DNA of 64,000 nucleotides from Sarcomyxa edulis (Eukaryota; Basidiomycota; Agaricomycetes; Agaricales; Mycenaceae): NCBI GenBank assembly GCA_009761415.1, contig QUOL01000009.1, positions 1,488,001 to 1,552,000 on the forward strand, in the 5' to 3' direction. Numbering within the stretch: the first letter of the stretch is position 1; every line of letters begins with the position of its first letter. The notes below the pieces were generated by a model, which had not been told where the DNA came from, searched no databases, and worked only from the letters and a program-made list of their open reading frames with translations. This document shows, piece by piece, positions 1 through 11,190 of this stretch. The translations under genes and the position numbers were made by a program.

Positions 1-477
1 GGGATCGGGTAAGCGGGGAGAGGAAGAGGAAAGTGAAGAGAGGGAAGAGAGAGGGAGAGAGACGAGAGTGAGAGAACGAGAGTGAGTTAAGAAAAGAGTG
101 AGAAGAACAGAGAGTGCGAAGAAGACGAATGAGTGAAGAAGAGAGTGGGTGAAGAAAAGAAGTAGCACGTGATAGTGAAGAGCGAAGAGCGAAGAAAGCG
201 AGGAAGATGAAGAAGATAAAGAAGCTGAATGTACTCATAACCGCGCGCGATGCACCACTCAGGCCTCAAAGATGGATGATACGAGATCATCGGGACGATA
301 CGAGTTCATCGTGACGATACGAGTTAATCGTGGAGTAGCTGTCGTTCCTTTGCAGATATATACATTTCGAGGCGCAACCTCTCCGCCTTTCGAGGCGCAA
401 CCTCTCCTCCTTTCGAGGCGCAACCTCTCCTTTCGAGGCACCGGTCTCTCCTCCATTCGAGGCACCGGTCTCCTCCC
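1..477. repeat. Low-complexity and short tandem repeats downstream of SDH4
   Basis: Positions 1-200 are almost pure purine on the plus strand (GAGAGTGAGAGA-type, with GAAGA runs). Positions 270-340 hold three imperfect copies of a unit around CGATACGAGTTCATCG. Positions 365-470 hold about four copies of a ~25-bp unit (TTTCGAGGCGCAACCTCTCC and variants). The reading frames crossing it are repeat translations. I see no gene here; it is probably the 3' UTR and flank of the minus-strand SDH4 gene. Confidence 0.7.
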
Positions 478-1069
478 TCACGCAGCCCACACCTTTGCAA
501 TCAATTCGGTAAGACCTGCCAAAGACATAAGCTCAAAAACAACCCCAAGCACAGATGGGCTCACCAATATCATTCGTATTAAACGCATAAACACCCACCA
601 ACGACGCCACCGTCGCCCCCCTCAACCCCCACATCGCCACCCTCCCAGCAACAGGAAACTTCCTCACATGCAAATAATCCACCAACATGGCATCAAACCC
701 GATATGGCTGTGCATGACGAGAGTGAATCCGAAGAGGGCGTCGAGGAGGGGGTGGGGGGTTGGGGAGGTGATGAATGCGGCGGAGGTGAGGGGGATGAGG
801 GAGGCGGAGAGGAGGCGTTCGAAGGCCCAGTGGTGGGATCCGTGGGTTTTTGAGGGGGGGGGGAAGGGGGTTGGGTCGTTGACTGTTCCTTTGTAGATGG
901 CTGGCGACAAAGAGGGTGGGGGGTGTTAGTGGGTATAGTTAGAGTGATAGTGGTGGGTGGGGTACTTACGACCGCCTGGGATGTAAAGCGACGAGTCAGT
1001 TGCAGCTGATCTTGTCAATAGACGACGAGTGACAGACACTGGGCGGAGACGGAGGAGGGACATCGACAT
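478..1069 (-). CDS. SDH4: Succinate dehydrogenase membrane anchor subunit (CybS/SdhD-type)
   Basis: Three exons on the minus strand: 970-1069, 565-900 and 478-515, giving 157 aa. All phases close, and both introns are GT-AG (69 and 49 bp). The first residues (MSMSLLRLRPVSVTRR) are Arg/Ser-rich without acidic residues, as in a mitochondrial presequence. The core has the CybS signature: SHHWAFERLLS, then HPLLDALFGF, LVMHSHIGFDAMLVDYL and a final helix before YAFNTNDIGLTELIAK. CybS proteins have three membrane helices and carry part of the ubiquinone/heme b site of complex II in the mitochondrial inner membrane; the HSHIGF histidine and the following VDY are in the usual places. The last exon is only 38 nt. 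Tim18-like paralogues have the same fold, but a housekeeping SDH4 is the simplest reading. Confidence 0.93.
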
Positions 1070-2336
1070 CGTCGTTGGTGTTTGGGTTAGGGAGAGGGGA
1101 ATAATCCGGATCAGCCAATCACAGTCACCGTAACCCTAACCCGGCTAATCCCGTAACCATAACACAGCCACACCCACCTGCAGTCGTCGTCTCACTCCGA
1201 GTCATTGTCAAAGCGCCATTGCCATCTTCCATAAAGGCCCGCGTTCAAGGAGTCCTCTGTTGGTCCTCTGATCCTAACACATTAATTGCCGCTCATCGCT
1301 CCAGGGTTGACCAGGAGCTTGAGAAGGAATTGATATGGGCAGGTGTCCACGTCACGGTCGTGGGATAGGCAATGAAATTAATGAAAGACTACGGTGATGA
1401 TTGTAGGCCTGGGGAGTTATGATAGACCGTCGGTCGCTCATTGTCATCTAGTCTTTCGATACAGAGTCTATGGTCGACTACGGTTCTTTCATCCTACCCT
1501 TATAGTCATCGCTCCAGGGTCAACTACGGTTCTTTCATCTCATCTACATCATTCCCTTTTCTTCCATCTACACCATTCCCTTCCCTTCTCCCCATCCCAT
1601 CTACTCGCTCGACGTGTAGCTATAGGACCCACTCTCCAGAATGCATCACACACACTCGAGTCGTCCGAGTTTTCACCTTCTGAGGAGACTCTACGGCGCT
1701 CAGGCTTAAATATGTGTGCGCCAGTTCTTCAGAGTTGGGTCCTTACTTGTACTTGTGTCGAGTCGGACTTGGGGATCTCATGGCTGGCGTTTCGTGACTG
1801 GTGTACATGTTACTTATCCGTTCCTCCTAGCTATAGTGGTGGAGAGGACTGGGATCCTCGCGTCACGTTGTCTTTTCGAGTATATACAAGGTGAGATTTT
1901 AGTTCACTCCTCCCCCTCCTCCTCCTCCCACCCCTCCGTGTCCCCCTCCCCCCACCCCCACTCCCACCCCCACCCTCACTCCCACTCCCATCCCGAATAC
2001 CAATCCCCGTTCATTCCCCGTCCGTCTGTCCGCTCGTTAGCGTCGACGTCGGCGTCGGGATGATGGACGATTGGGAATATTAGGTTGGTGGGGAGCGCGG
2101 ATTTTGTGTTGTTCGTTATGGGCATGATGGTACAGACAAGGCCAACAACTACCCTCGCCTACGATGGGAGACTAAGGAGGAGTCCAGATTCTGCCGAGGG
2201 AACCTATCGTTACACCAGAGGTAGTTGCGGCCTTGGATCCAGACCTGTCATTGCCTTGGATCTAGACCTTGTCATTGCCTTGGAACCACGAGCCCTAGGA
2301 GGAGGAGTAGCCTTGGATGGCTGGCTGGTAGTCTTT
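1070..2336. other. SDH4 upstream region and first block of the repeat domain; no gene seen
   Basis: The SDH4 promoter should lie at about 1070-1300. It holds single TTAGGG and CCCTAA hexamers (about 1086-1142), too few to be telomeric. From about 1430, pyrimidine-rich spacer (CATCTACACCATTCCC-like) begins. Reading frames here do not resemble protein families and carry the repeat pattern. Confidence 0.5.
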
Positions 2337-2708
2337 GTCACTCTCGTCAGTGCGACATCCTTGTCGCTCTCGTTAGTGCGACATCCTTGTCGCTCTCGTT
2401 AGTGCGAGATCCTTGTCGCTCTCGTTAGTGCGAGATCGGTCTCGCTCTCGTTAGTGCGAGATCGGTGTCGCTCTCGTTAGTGCGGGATCGTTTGTCGCTC
2501 TTGTTAGTGCGACATCCTTGTCGCTCTCGTTAGTGCGAGATCGTTGTCGCTCTCGTTAGTGCGACATCCTTGTCGCTCTCGTTAATGCGAGATCGGTGTC
2601 GCTCTCGTTAGTGCGGGATCCTTGTCGCTCTCATTAGTGCGAGATCGGTGTCGCTCTCGTTAGTGCGAGATCATTTGTCGCTCTCGTTAGTGCTAGTGCG
2701 AGATCGTT
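2337..2708. repeat. 26-bp tandem array, about 14 copies
   Basis: The unit is close to GTCGCTCTCGTTAGTGCGAG plus ATCCTT. Copies vary mostly at three sites: GACATC/GAGATC/GGGATC, CCTT/CGGT/CGTT, and TTAGTG/TTAATG. Two copies are lengthened by one T and the last has an 8-bp insertion. Head-to-tail order without unique spacers makes this a minisatellite. Confidence 0.9.
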
Positions 2709-2739
2709 GCTGGGTGAATTCCTTCGCAGTCAGTGAAGG

Positions 2740-3260
2740 AGGTAGGAGCTAGAGTTAGAGGAGCTAGAGGAGCTAGAGGAGCTAGAGGAGCTAGAGGAGC
2801 GGGGAGCGGGAGGAGTTGGAGGAGCTGGAGGATCTGGAGGAGACAACAAGGAAAAGAAAAAGATCCCGTTGTCATTGTCCCTCCGCCTCACGAACATCAC
2901 ATCCTCGTCTTCCTCTTGACTCTTGAACTCTTGAGGAACGTTGGTCATCCTCGTCTTCCTCTCGAGGAACGTTGCGTTGGTGGTCTTTGGTCTTTGGTCT
3001 TTCTAGCTCTAGCCGAGTCCCACAGCCCCTCTGTCTCATCGTGCAACCGCTGTTCCGTCTCATCATGCAACCGCTTGCGCTTGCGCTTGCACACTCCACA
3101 GACACAGACGTGGAAGGACAGACGAAGACGCGTTGTTGTTGTTGTTGTTCTGGTTTACAGGAGGCTGGAGGCTGGAGGCTCTGGTTTACAGGAGGCTGGA
3201 GGCTCTGGTTTACAGGAGGCTGGACGGCTCTGGTTTACAGGAGGCTGGACGGCTCGGAGA
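2740..3260. repeat. Two further minisatellites (GAGCTAGAG-type and a ~28-bp unit)
   Basis: Positions 2750-2850 are built from AGGAGCTAGAGG and degenerate GGAGCTGGAGG units. Positions 3155-3252 contain four copies of a unit beginning CTCTGGTTTACAGGAGGCTG. Between them, 2880-3110 repeats CCTCGTCTTCCTCT and GCAACCGCT short motifs. There is no gene signal. Confidence 0.75.
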
Positions 3261-5242
3261 AGAGAAAAGAAAAGAAAAGAAAGGCACACGTCAAGTTGAA
3301 GTTGGGGACGGACGAAAAGCAAAACTAAAACTAAAACTATGTATGTATGAAGGGATATAGACGATCTGTGTCTGTGTCCGTGTCCGTGTCCTCCTACTCC
3401 TACCCCTCCTCCTCCTACCCCTCCTCCCACCCCTCCGTGTCCCTCACAGTCCCAGTCCCAACCCTACTTCCAATCTCTGTTCATTCCCCGTCCGTCCGTC
3501 CGCTCGTTAGCGTCGGGATGATGTGGGGATGATGGACGGTTAGGAAGGTTAGGTATGGGCGAGTAATTGTGTCGAAGATCTCATGGCTCTCGTTACTATC
3601 CGTTCCTCCTCCCTCTTCCTCCATCCTCCTTTGGATCGACTTGCCTCACATCCCAGATCGACTCAGAGTCGTCCAGTTATGCTCTGGTTTGAATTAGGGC
3701 ACTTGAATATATGTAGCTATATCTATATCGATGGAGAGAAATCTGGTATCCTCGCGTTGTCGGTCGTTAATCGAGTACATACGAGGTGAGTTTTCATTCT
3801 ACCCATCATTCTACCCATCCTCCTACTTCTACTCCTCCCCTTTACCCTACTCCTGCCCCTCCTCCTCCTACCCCTCCTCCCATCCCCCCGTGTCCCTCCC
3901 AACCCCACTCCCATCCTTACTTCCAATCCCCGTTCATTCCCCGTCCATCCGTCCGCTCGTTAGCGTCGGCGTTGGCGTCGGGATGATGGACGGTTAGGAA
4001 GGTTAGGTATGGGCGAGTACTTGTGTCGGACTTGAAGATCTCATGGCTCTCGCTTTTAATCCACGCCTCCGACTTGCCTCACATTCCCAGTCTCAGATCG
4101 AGTCGTCTGATTTTGGTCTGATTTTAATCAGGGCACTTGGATATATGTAGCTATAGCGGTGGAGAGGGCAGGACTCCTCGCGTCGCGTTGTCTTGTCGGT
4201 CGTTAATCGAGTATATACAAGGTGACTTTTATTCTACTCCTACCCCTCCTCCTACCCCTCCTCCTACCCCTCCTCCCATCCCCCCGTGTCCCTCACAGTC
4301 CCAGTCCCAACCCTACTTCCAATCTCCGTTCAAACCCCGTCCGTCCGTCCGCTCGTTGGCGTCGGCGTCGGCGTCGGGATGATGGATGGTCGGGAAGATT
4401 AGGTTGGGCGTGGGGTGGGGTGGGAGACTCGGATCGTTATGTTTCGTTGTGAATTTTATGCTCGTTGTGATGGGCGTGATGAGTGTGGAATAGGTTCGGG
4501 TTTGGTTCATGTTTGCAGCTTGCAGTTTGCAGTTTGCATTATCCAGTGCTTTCGTTCATGTTTACGATGATGATGATGCTGATGTTTATAGCTATGATCC
4601 TACCCCTCCTGCTCCTGCTCCTACCCCTCCTACGACTCCGTGTTACCCCTCCTCCTACCCCTCCTCCCATCCCTCCGTGTCCCTCACAGTCCCAGTCCCA
4701 ACCCTACTTCCAATCTCTGTTCATTCCCCGTCCGTCCGTCCGCTCGTTAGCGTCGGCGTTGGCGTCGGGATGATGGACGATCGGGAAGATTGGTTGGGCG
4801 TGGGCGTAGGCTTGGAGTGGGGAATTCGGATTTTATGCTCTTTGTGATGGGCGTGATGGGCGTGATGAGTGTGGGTTTAGATTATGTTTGCAGTTTCCAT
4901 TTGCAGTTTGCAGACTCCAGTTTTTGTTTCCAGTCCGCAGTGCTTTCGTTCACGTTGACGATGATGATGATGCTGATGTTTATAGCTATGACTATTGGGT
5001 CCAGGATACATGATACGGGGATGTACACTCGCGGGAGGTACTTGGTCTTACTCTTACCTGTCTCAGAATAGAGGCCATGAAGACGGGATCGGGGATATAT
5101 CTCAGACGGGATCGTTCGATTTGTAAGTGATTAGGTGCGTATGAACATTGACTCTCAACCGTTCGCGATTCTCTTCATATTGCTTTTCAGGTTTTCCGGC
5201 GTCGGCATTGGATTCTTATTGTGAAGATCATATGTTGGAAAG

Positions 5243-5420
5243 CATCCCTGTTGACTAGGTGGGGTGTGGCGTCTTTTGAGTGGTTTGAGCTGGATTGTCG
5301 GTATCGAATTAGCTGTACCAGCCTATATATAGGGGGGACTATCGAGAGTAGCCCTAAGGTCTTCTACTTCCCGTTGATAGAGCTCGTTAAATAAATCATC
5401 TTCTTAGTTTGCTTCATCCC
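5243..5420. mobile_element. Possible short solo LTR
   Basis: A ~166-bp segment (5249-5414) starting TGTTGAC is bracketed by the same hexamer CATCCC at 5243-5248 and 5415-5420. Inside, in order, are a TATATATAGG box (about 5323) and AATAAA (about 5389), the internal order expected of an LTR (promoter, then polyadenylation signal). If the element ends at ...CTTCA, it has TG...CA ends and the flanking match shrinks to TCCC. No internal retrotransposon sequence is next to it. It could equally be the promoter of a lost gene. Confidence 0.35.
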
Positions 5421-5666
5421 CAACCGTTTAGTGCTTAGCGCTTAGATCCAAAGATGAGAACCAAAGAGGCGGTGTTCTAGTGCCTCGGTGTATTGCCAAA
5501 AAGAAAAAAAAAGAAAAGGGGAGGTAAGAAAAAGCAGAGGTAAAGAAACGCGAAGATAAGTATGGAATAATTAAACAGTATGGAATAAGCGAGAAAGGCA
5601 AAGAAAACTGAAAGGAAAGAGAGGGAGAAAGAGAAAGAGAAAGAGAGAAAAAGATGCAACAAAACT

Positions 5667-8600
5667 CTACTCGTAAACACGAAGACTGTACTCAGAACCA
5701 CTCTCGGACCCCTCCTCCTCCTCCTCTTCTTTTTCATTAGCCTCTGCGTGCACGACTGTTTCCTCGGTAGATTCAGCCTCATTGACTCCATTTTCATCCT
5801 CATTGGCCCCATCCTCAGCCACATTGGCACCATTCTCATCCTCATCCTCATCCTCATCGAACGCCTCCTCGTTAGCTTCAGCCTCGAGTGCAAGCAACTG
5901 CATAGCCTCGATTTTGATCTTTCGTCGAGGTCGAGGAGCGTGTATCACAGACGCGGATTCAGACGCATACTCTGGAAGAGTGCGAGTGCGAGAGCGGGAG
6001 TACGGGAAGGGAGTGGTGCGATATCTAGCTCTGGTATCCCGTTCCGATTCCCGTTCCCGTTCCCTCGGATACGATCTACCCTCGTCGCGGTGTTCGGGCT
6101 CCCGGTAGCGATTCTGCGATATCGAGTCAGATTGATCCACATGACGCTGATAATCAGCGAGCGTGTCGCGATCCCCAGTCGCAGCATCTCGCAATCGTGT
6201 GTTTTCCCAATGCCACGATCTACCCTCGTCACGGTAATGCGAGATGTCACGGTCACGTGCGGGATAGTCACGATGTTCGTGGTGTGAGGAAGATGAAGTT
6301 CTTTGTTCGGGATCAGGGTACAATGAGGGCGGATGGTCGTAGTCACGGTGGTGTGATGAGGATGAAGCTGCTTGTTCGGGCCACCACGAGCGCGAGTAGT
6401 CGTAGTCTCGGTGATGTGATGGGAGAGCAGATGGTTCTTGGTGACGTTGTTCGGGGGCACGGTACGTCGAACGCGGATAGTCGTAGTATGATTGGGGAGC
6501 TGACTGATGAGGTGCATGGGCCTCGTATGATTGGCTGCGTGCATCCTGTGAATAATCCAGACGAGTCCTTGGAGCTCTCGTGTCTTCGTATGCCCCTTCT
6601 CTCCTGTCACGTTCATCCCATTGTCTGTAATGAGATTCCCGAGATGGTCTACTAGGACCCGCTTCGTCATGTCTGCTGTAATCGTAAGAGTTTGAATGAT
6701 GACTCGGAGCGTCATCGTAGCGCCTGTCCATGGTGTTAGGGTAGGCACGCTCGTTCTCGTCCTGATAGACTGCATCGTCGTATCTTCTCCTCAACGGTGG
6801 TAGGTTCGAATGCCATGTGTGGTCCGGATGATCGTAGTACCAATCATGGGAGTGTGTAGGATACGGCTGGGTATGATCATTTGGAGGCTGGGTCCAATTT
6901 TCTGAGCGACGATAGTCGTAGTCCCGATCTTGAGAGTGTGTAAGATGAGAGTATGGAGCGTCATCAGCCCGGAGTTGAGATCGAGATGAAGAGCGACGAT
7001 GATGCGCAGAGTCGAAGCTACGATGACGATCGTCCCGAGTCGAGAGCCGACTATCCCGTTCACGCGTTTCTGTGTCGGGGTATGACTCACTGTGCTCAGT
7101 GTGAGGAGGATCGCGGGAAGGATCGCGGTATTGACCTTGGGAATCAACCCACTCGGATGTTCGGTTCCTGTATGAATGATGATGATGCCGAGAACTGGGC
7201 GATCGTTTGTAGGAAGCCTGTGTTTCACGATATTCTTCCTGGGCTGGAGCAGGCGTGAGGCGTTGGGGTGATTCGCGACGCGGAGAAGAATGGGAGGGAG
7301 GGTAGACTAGATGGAGGGGTGAGTAGCCACGAGATGAGTGGTAAGTGGAAGGGTGAGGGTGGGTGGGGGGTGAATCGTGACGAGGAGGGTAAGTGGAGGG
7401 ATAGGTTTCGGGGGTTTGACGACGTGGAGATCGGCTTCGACTGCGATACCTTTGTTCATCACAATGATCTGGATTGTGTGACTCGCTGTAACGACCATAA
7501 TGGTTCTCGTCAACCACAGGATCCCGTTCGTATTCAGGCGTATATCTGGGTGAAAGACGGGAAGGACTACGAGGATGATAATCGAGATCGTCGCGATGTT
7601 GAGGGAGTTGAGAATAGTCGTGGTATGGACTAGCGGGGCGATAACGATGGTCAACGATGGGAGGGGTAGGGATGGAAGGTGGAGGTGAGAGAGGACGATG
7701 ACGACGGTTCAGGATGGGGGTAGATGGAGATGGGACGGGGGATGGTGAACATAACTGTGACGGGCTAGGAGGGTTGTATGATGGAGAATGGGGAGCGGCC
7801 GGAGGAGTTTGAGGAGGCGAGGTGGCGGGAGGTAGAGTTGGGTGTTGAGAGGATTGAAGAACGGTGTCCAGAAACGATGTCACAAGGGTGGGGGTGCATT
7901 GGTCGTGAAACGGAGTAGGTGTCGTGGGAGAGGTAGAAGTGAGAGGGTTGGCAGTCTCACGAGGTCGAGGAGTATGGGGAGGTGAGGGTGCGGGAGGTGG
8001 AGTAGAGTTTGTGGGTTGTTGCCCAGGGGAATGAGGGAAGGAAGGGCGGACATAGATTGTTGCGAGACATGGTCGTTTGTTACTCGCGCCTCTACCAGAG
8101 CGTGAAGGCCTATCCTCATCGTCATCTTCTTCATCCGAGCTTGAAGAAGTCCTAGAATATGGCCGCTTCAAGGAACTCCTTGGGGCATCGCCAGAGGCAG
8201 GATGCTCATCGGACTTGAGTGCCAGAGCATGTATACTTCGTACGCTATTGCGGCATTCGACGTTGATACCGTTTTCAAGTTCCACCCAACGCTCTAGCTG
8301 AGATCCGGAGGTTTGCTCCAACTCGTCCATCTTGGCGCTTGAAGCTTGCAGTGAAGATATGAGCTGATTGAGCAGACCCTCTATATCTTCCTGCTTATCC
8401 TGCTTTCACATTGCGAGTCAGTCTTCTATCATTCAATGAAACAGAATGTAGGGGGCGCGCTTACGTTGTTGCGGCTTGCCGCTTTTGATGCATTGTGAAC
8501 CCAATCTGCCACTCTACGAGAAGATCTGAACACTTTTGATCGTGATACGTTGTTCTTGGATAGCTGTTGATGAAGGAAACCGCTTGTAGTACCACTTTTG

Positions 8601-8999
8601 GCAGTCGTGCCACTGGTCTCGATTCCCACTGCTGCAATTGGGCTACGTTCTATATGGGTGTTGGATGCGTCAATTTGAGTGGATATCGAAGGTTTAGGTG
8701 CTTTTCGAGAAGATGGACCTGGATGTGGAGGCGAGGCGGATTGAGCCACTGGATTTCGACAACAAATTTTGAATTTCTCGCACCTTCACCAAGATCAACT
8801 TCTCGCGTCAAATCAGTCGCCCCAGACCCTAAGTAAACCCTTGCATGTCCGTTCTGTCTCTGTAGGGTTTCTGCTAATCAGTAAGTTGCTCTTTGGAGCT
8901 GATCAAAATTAGGCGCACCGATGTACGAGCTTTGGGCGGCAGAGATCTTTCGACCTGTTCGAGGTCCAGGTTGGAAGAGGATGTCAAGATGTTTACCAT
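5667..8999 (-). CDS. Disordered Arg/Ser/Asp-rich protein, paralogue 1 of 3
   Basis: Four exons on the minus strand: 8919-8999, 8784-8859, 8465-8718 and 5667-8402, giving 1048 aa with all phases closing. I do not recognise a named family. The third exon carries ETSGT, shared with paralogues 2 and 3. The fourth exon opens with a coiled-coil-like stretch (EDIEGLLNQLISSLQ), then an acidic run and the family motif DRPSRSGRGASNKRPC, likely a nuclear localisation signal. About 700 residues follow of proline-rich and then RS/RD/HY-rich low complexity (many HHRDYDY and SRSRT words). The C-terminus is KIKIEAMQLLALEAEAN followed by a long Glu/Asp tract. RS/RD repeats resemble splicing-associated proteins, but no RNA-binding domain is visible. 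It is much longer than its two paralogues because of the RD-rich region. Confidence 0.75.
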
Positions 9000-9503
9000 T
9001 TCTGAGGATGAATGTATGTTTTGGATAGAGTGAGTCGAAAAACTAGATGTTTGCTAGAGGAAAGTAGTTGGGAAGACGAGAGGCGCGTTACCGTTTTGGG
9101 ACGCGTTTTGATGCTGTGCTTGTTTGGCCGCGTCAACAACTTCAAGCGTCCGCCTCGGCCCAACCTCGGCCACGCGAACAAATGCAAATGAATGACCACG
9201 TTCAACAGTCTGGTCCATATAGACGCTGTTGCGCTGCCCTCCTCAGTTGACTTTCTTTCATTCTGCCCTTGCGTTCGTAGGCAACCTTTAACTTCAGTTC
9301 GTAGAACCCATACCTGTCTTAACACACTTACTTTATCTGCAGAAAGCCATTGGAATCTCGTACAGATAGTTGTATTATTTCTCGTGATTATATAGGTGCG
9401 GTGTTTCTGGACTTCCAGAGAAATCAAGTCAAGGAAGTTTCGCAGGAAAGAGATACAAACGCGCTGTCATCTATACAGAGAAACATTTGGCCACCCGATT
9501 TAG
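9000..9503. promoter_or_regulatory. Divergent promoter region of paralogue 1
   Basis: A block at about 9030-9125 (ACTAGATGTTTGCTAGAGGAA..., then GACGCGTTTTGATGCTGTG) matches the promoter blocks upstream of paralogues 2 and 3, but its TATA element has decayed. The rest of the interval shows nothing recognisable. Confidence 0.5.
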
Positions 9504-10735
9504 ATGCGGACGACTACGGGAAATAAGCCAAGGGACTTGAAACAACGAGAAAAATTCAACAAACTCACTCACGGACTACACGAACTCGCCTATTCCGTCC
9601 TCTCCCCTAATTCTCTCGTACAACTATCATCGCGTGGTGGAATCCAAGAAATATATGACCGTCACTTGGCTGCACGAGAAGATTTATCTTCAGAAACACA
9701 GAATGGGCCGGAATGACATCTTCAAATGGAAGCATATAGGTGCTCTGATAAAGACTGTCAGTCGAACTTCAGGAACACAGACTTGCACGCAATTGCGTAC
9801 CGTTATGATCAACGAAGGTTGGTAATCGTACCACGGTCTCCCCAGAAACGCTCGATAGCATCGTCCATCACCGCTGGACCCAGAGATATCATACCAAGGG
9901 GAAGAGGATTCAAGGACGCGCAGTCTACTGCCTCGTATAGTTCATGCACACTCAAACGTGTCTGTACGATTTTCTCAAAGGATATGAAACCGGCCAAAAA
10001 GACTGGGATTGATGAGCAAGGCTGGGGACAAGCATGCAAGATGGTCACTCACCAATCCGTCATTTTTTTTGACGCGTAGTAGTCCTCCTCGCCTTCCTCA
10101 TTCTCCCAACTTCAACATTCTCGTCGAATCTCCGACCTGCAAAATGTGTCGAAATAAATTGGCGCTTGGGCCTTCTCGGGAAACATCAGGTTCGTGGGTT
10201 ATCGAAGCTCTAGCTGGGATTTTGAAGAGAAACGAAAAAGATGGATTAGAGCGTATCATATCAGCAGATAGTGCTTTGAAAATCTGTTGTTGGTCTGTGG
10301 TCGGGCGATTCGTGGACACCAGGCTGACACCAGGCTCTAAGGTTTCACTCCAGGAAACTCTCTCACGCTTATCTCCGTCCAGCACCGACGACGACGACGA
10401 CGACTCTCTCACATTAGTCTCGCAAGAGCCCAAGCAGTACCCTTCATCTATCTCGCCATATCTTCTTTGACTTTAGAAAAAAAGCCCTATATTCACTCTT
10501 GTGCAGGCTCACAACAAAAAGGACAAAAGGGCGGCTATCTAGATGGCGACGAGAGAGGTTTCAGGCTTGCAGTTGGGAGGAATCGAGAGTGATCACTTCC
10601 TCTTCTTATCCAAAGACTTCGACAGTTTCAACGGACCAAGTAAGTATTGTACCGATTCCCCATCCTCCCCTTCTCCAGTTGTAGCTTTGCCCATAACCTT
10701 AATAGCCACGGACCTGGTTGGGTGACTTGGTCGAC
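9504..10735 (+). other. Possible plus-strand gene, unresolved; duplicated neighbour of the paralogue family
   Basis: Three open blocks look protein-like. At 9504-9716 there is an ATG start with HGLHELAYSVL. At 10140-10470 there is WVIEALAGILKR with an acidic SSTDDDDDDS tail. At 10543-10640 there is LQLGGIESD...LSKDFDSF, ending at a GTAAGT donor; its AG at about 10706 gives a short last exon ending in DLVG and a stop. The last block is repeated at 18490-18700 with frame changes. I could not join the blocks into one continuous model. Antisense frames at 9809-10048 and 10098-10433 also stay open, so the coding strand is not certain. Function is unknown. Confidence 0.3.
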
Positions 10736-10839
10736 TCGATAGAGTAGCTTCAGTCACCCAAGCCGTCCATGGTAAATGTCTTTGGGCTCAAGCATAGCTG
10801 TGTAGACACGGGCTTTTACTTACTGATGCAAATTACAGA

Positions 10840-11190
10840 AAAGGAAAAAGAAAAATAGAAGGCCATCAATATCGTACGTCTCCACCACCATGTTACGGCG
10901 AAAGTCGAATGTTCGGGTTGGTCAGACGTACCCCGTGAGTACTATCTCTCTCTCATATGAAACCCATTCTCCTCTAGAGCCTCGCTCTAGACGTCTTGCC
11001 CATGGTCAACAAGACTATCGAGCCGATTGAGATGCCTTGTTCCCATTGGATGAGATCAAGGCATTCAAACCGGCGAGTATTGTTCAGCATGGGCATAGCC
11101 CACTAAAGTTGATGATAAATTTTGTGTATCAGCTCATCGTACGGTCGAAAAATCTCATACAATACAAAGCTCACCGTCGTAGTGAGCACC
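10840..11190 (-). pseudogene. Truncated 3' end copy of the disordered-protein family
   Basis: This stretch is a close direct repeat of 11640-11960, the 3' end and downstream flank of paralogue 2. Landmarks in common are CGTACGTC...GGCGAAAGT, the CTAGAGCCTCGCTCTAGACG palindrome, and TGGGCATAGCCCACTAAA. It keeps the sequence of the last short exon and the preceding GTGAGC donor, but the TTTAG acceptor has become TTTAT and the coding exon upstream is missing. It is therefore a non-functional 3' remnant, lying 800 bp from its parent. Confidence 0.7.

Larger units (their letters stand above)
1820..5070. repeat. Dispersed repeat family, five copies in direct orientation
   Basis: Five related blocks lie at about 1820-2120, 3380-3560, 3711-4020, 4141-4400 and 4570-4880. 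A full block reads: TAGCTATAG, a GGTGGAGAG...CCTCGCGT segment, GAGTATATACAAGGTGA, a (CCCTCCTCCTA)n pyrimidine tract, CCGTCCGTCCGCTCGTTAGCG, then GTCGGGATGATGGACG and GGGAAGATTAGG. Copies differ in pyrimidine-tract length and in small deletions; the second copy lacks its 5' part. The open frames are shared Ser/Pro translations of the pyrimidine tracts and have no start or codon structure in common. The family looks non-coding. Confidence 0.75.

Noticed and set aside
272..896. Plus-strand frames of 193 and 69 aa over the SDH4 gene
   Set aside because: They are antisense to the clear CybS coding exons and made of Arg/Gly/Glu low complexity; the minus-strand exons have family conservation and correct splice sites.
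1086..1142. TTAGGG / CCCTAA hexamers suggesting an interstitial telomere
   Set aside because: Only one or two isolated hexamers, no array; chance occurrence cannot be excluded.
2337..2708. Regular repeats that could suggest a CRISPR array
   Set aside because: The repeats are head-to-tail without unique spacers, and the organism is a fungus; this is a minisatellite.
5748..6655. Plus-strand and alternative minus-strand frames inside paralogue 1
   Set aside because: They are shadows of the RD/RS-rich coding exon, whose biased composition keeps other frames open.
9809..10433. Minus-strand frames with protein-like composition
   Set aside because: No start, splice or family support; the duplicated copy at 18.4-18.7 kb preserves the plus-strand reading better. 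Left undecided rather than annotated.
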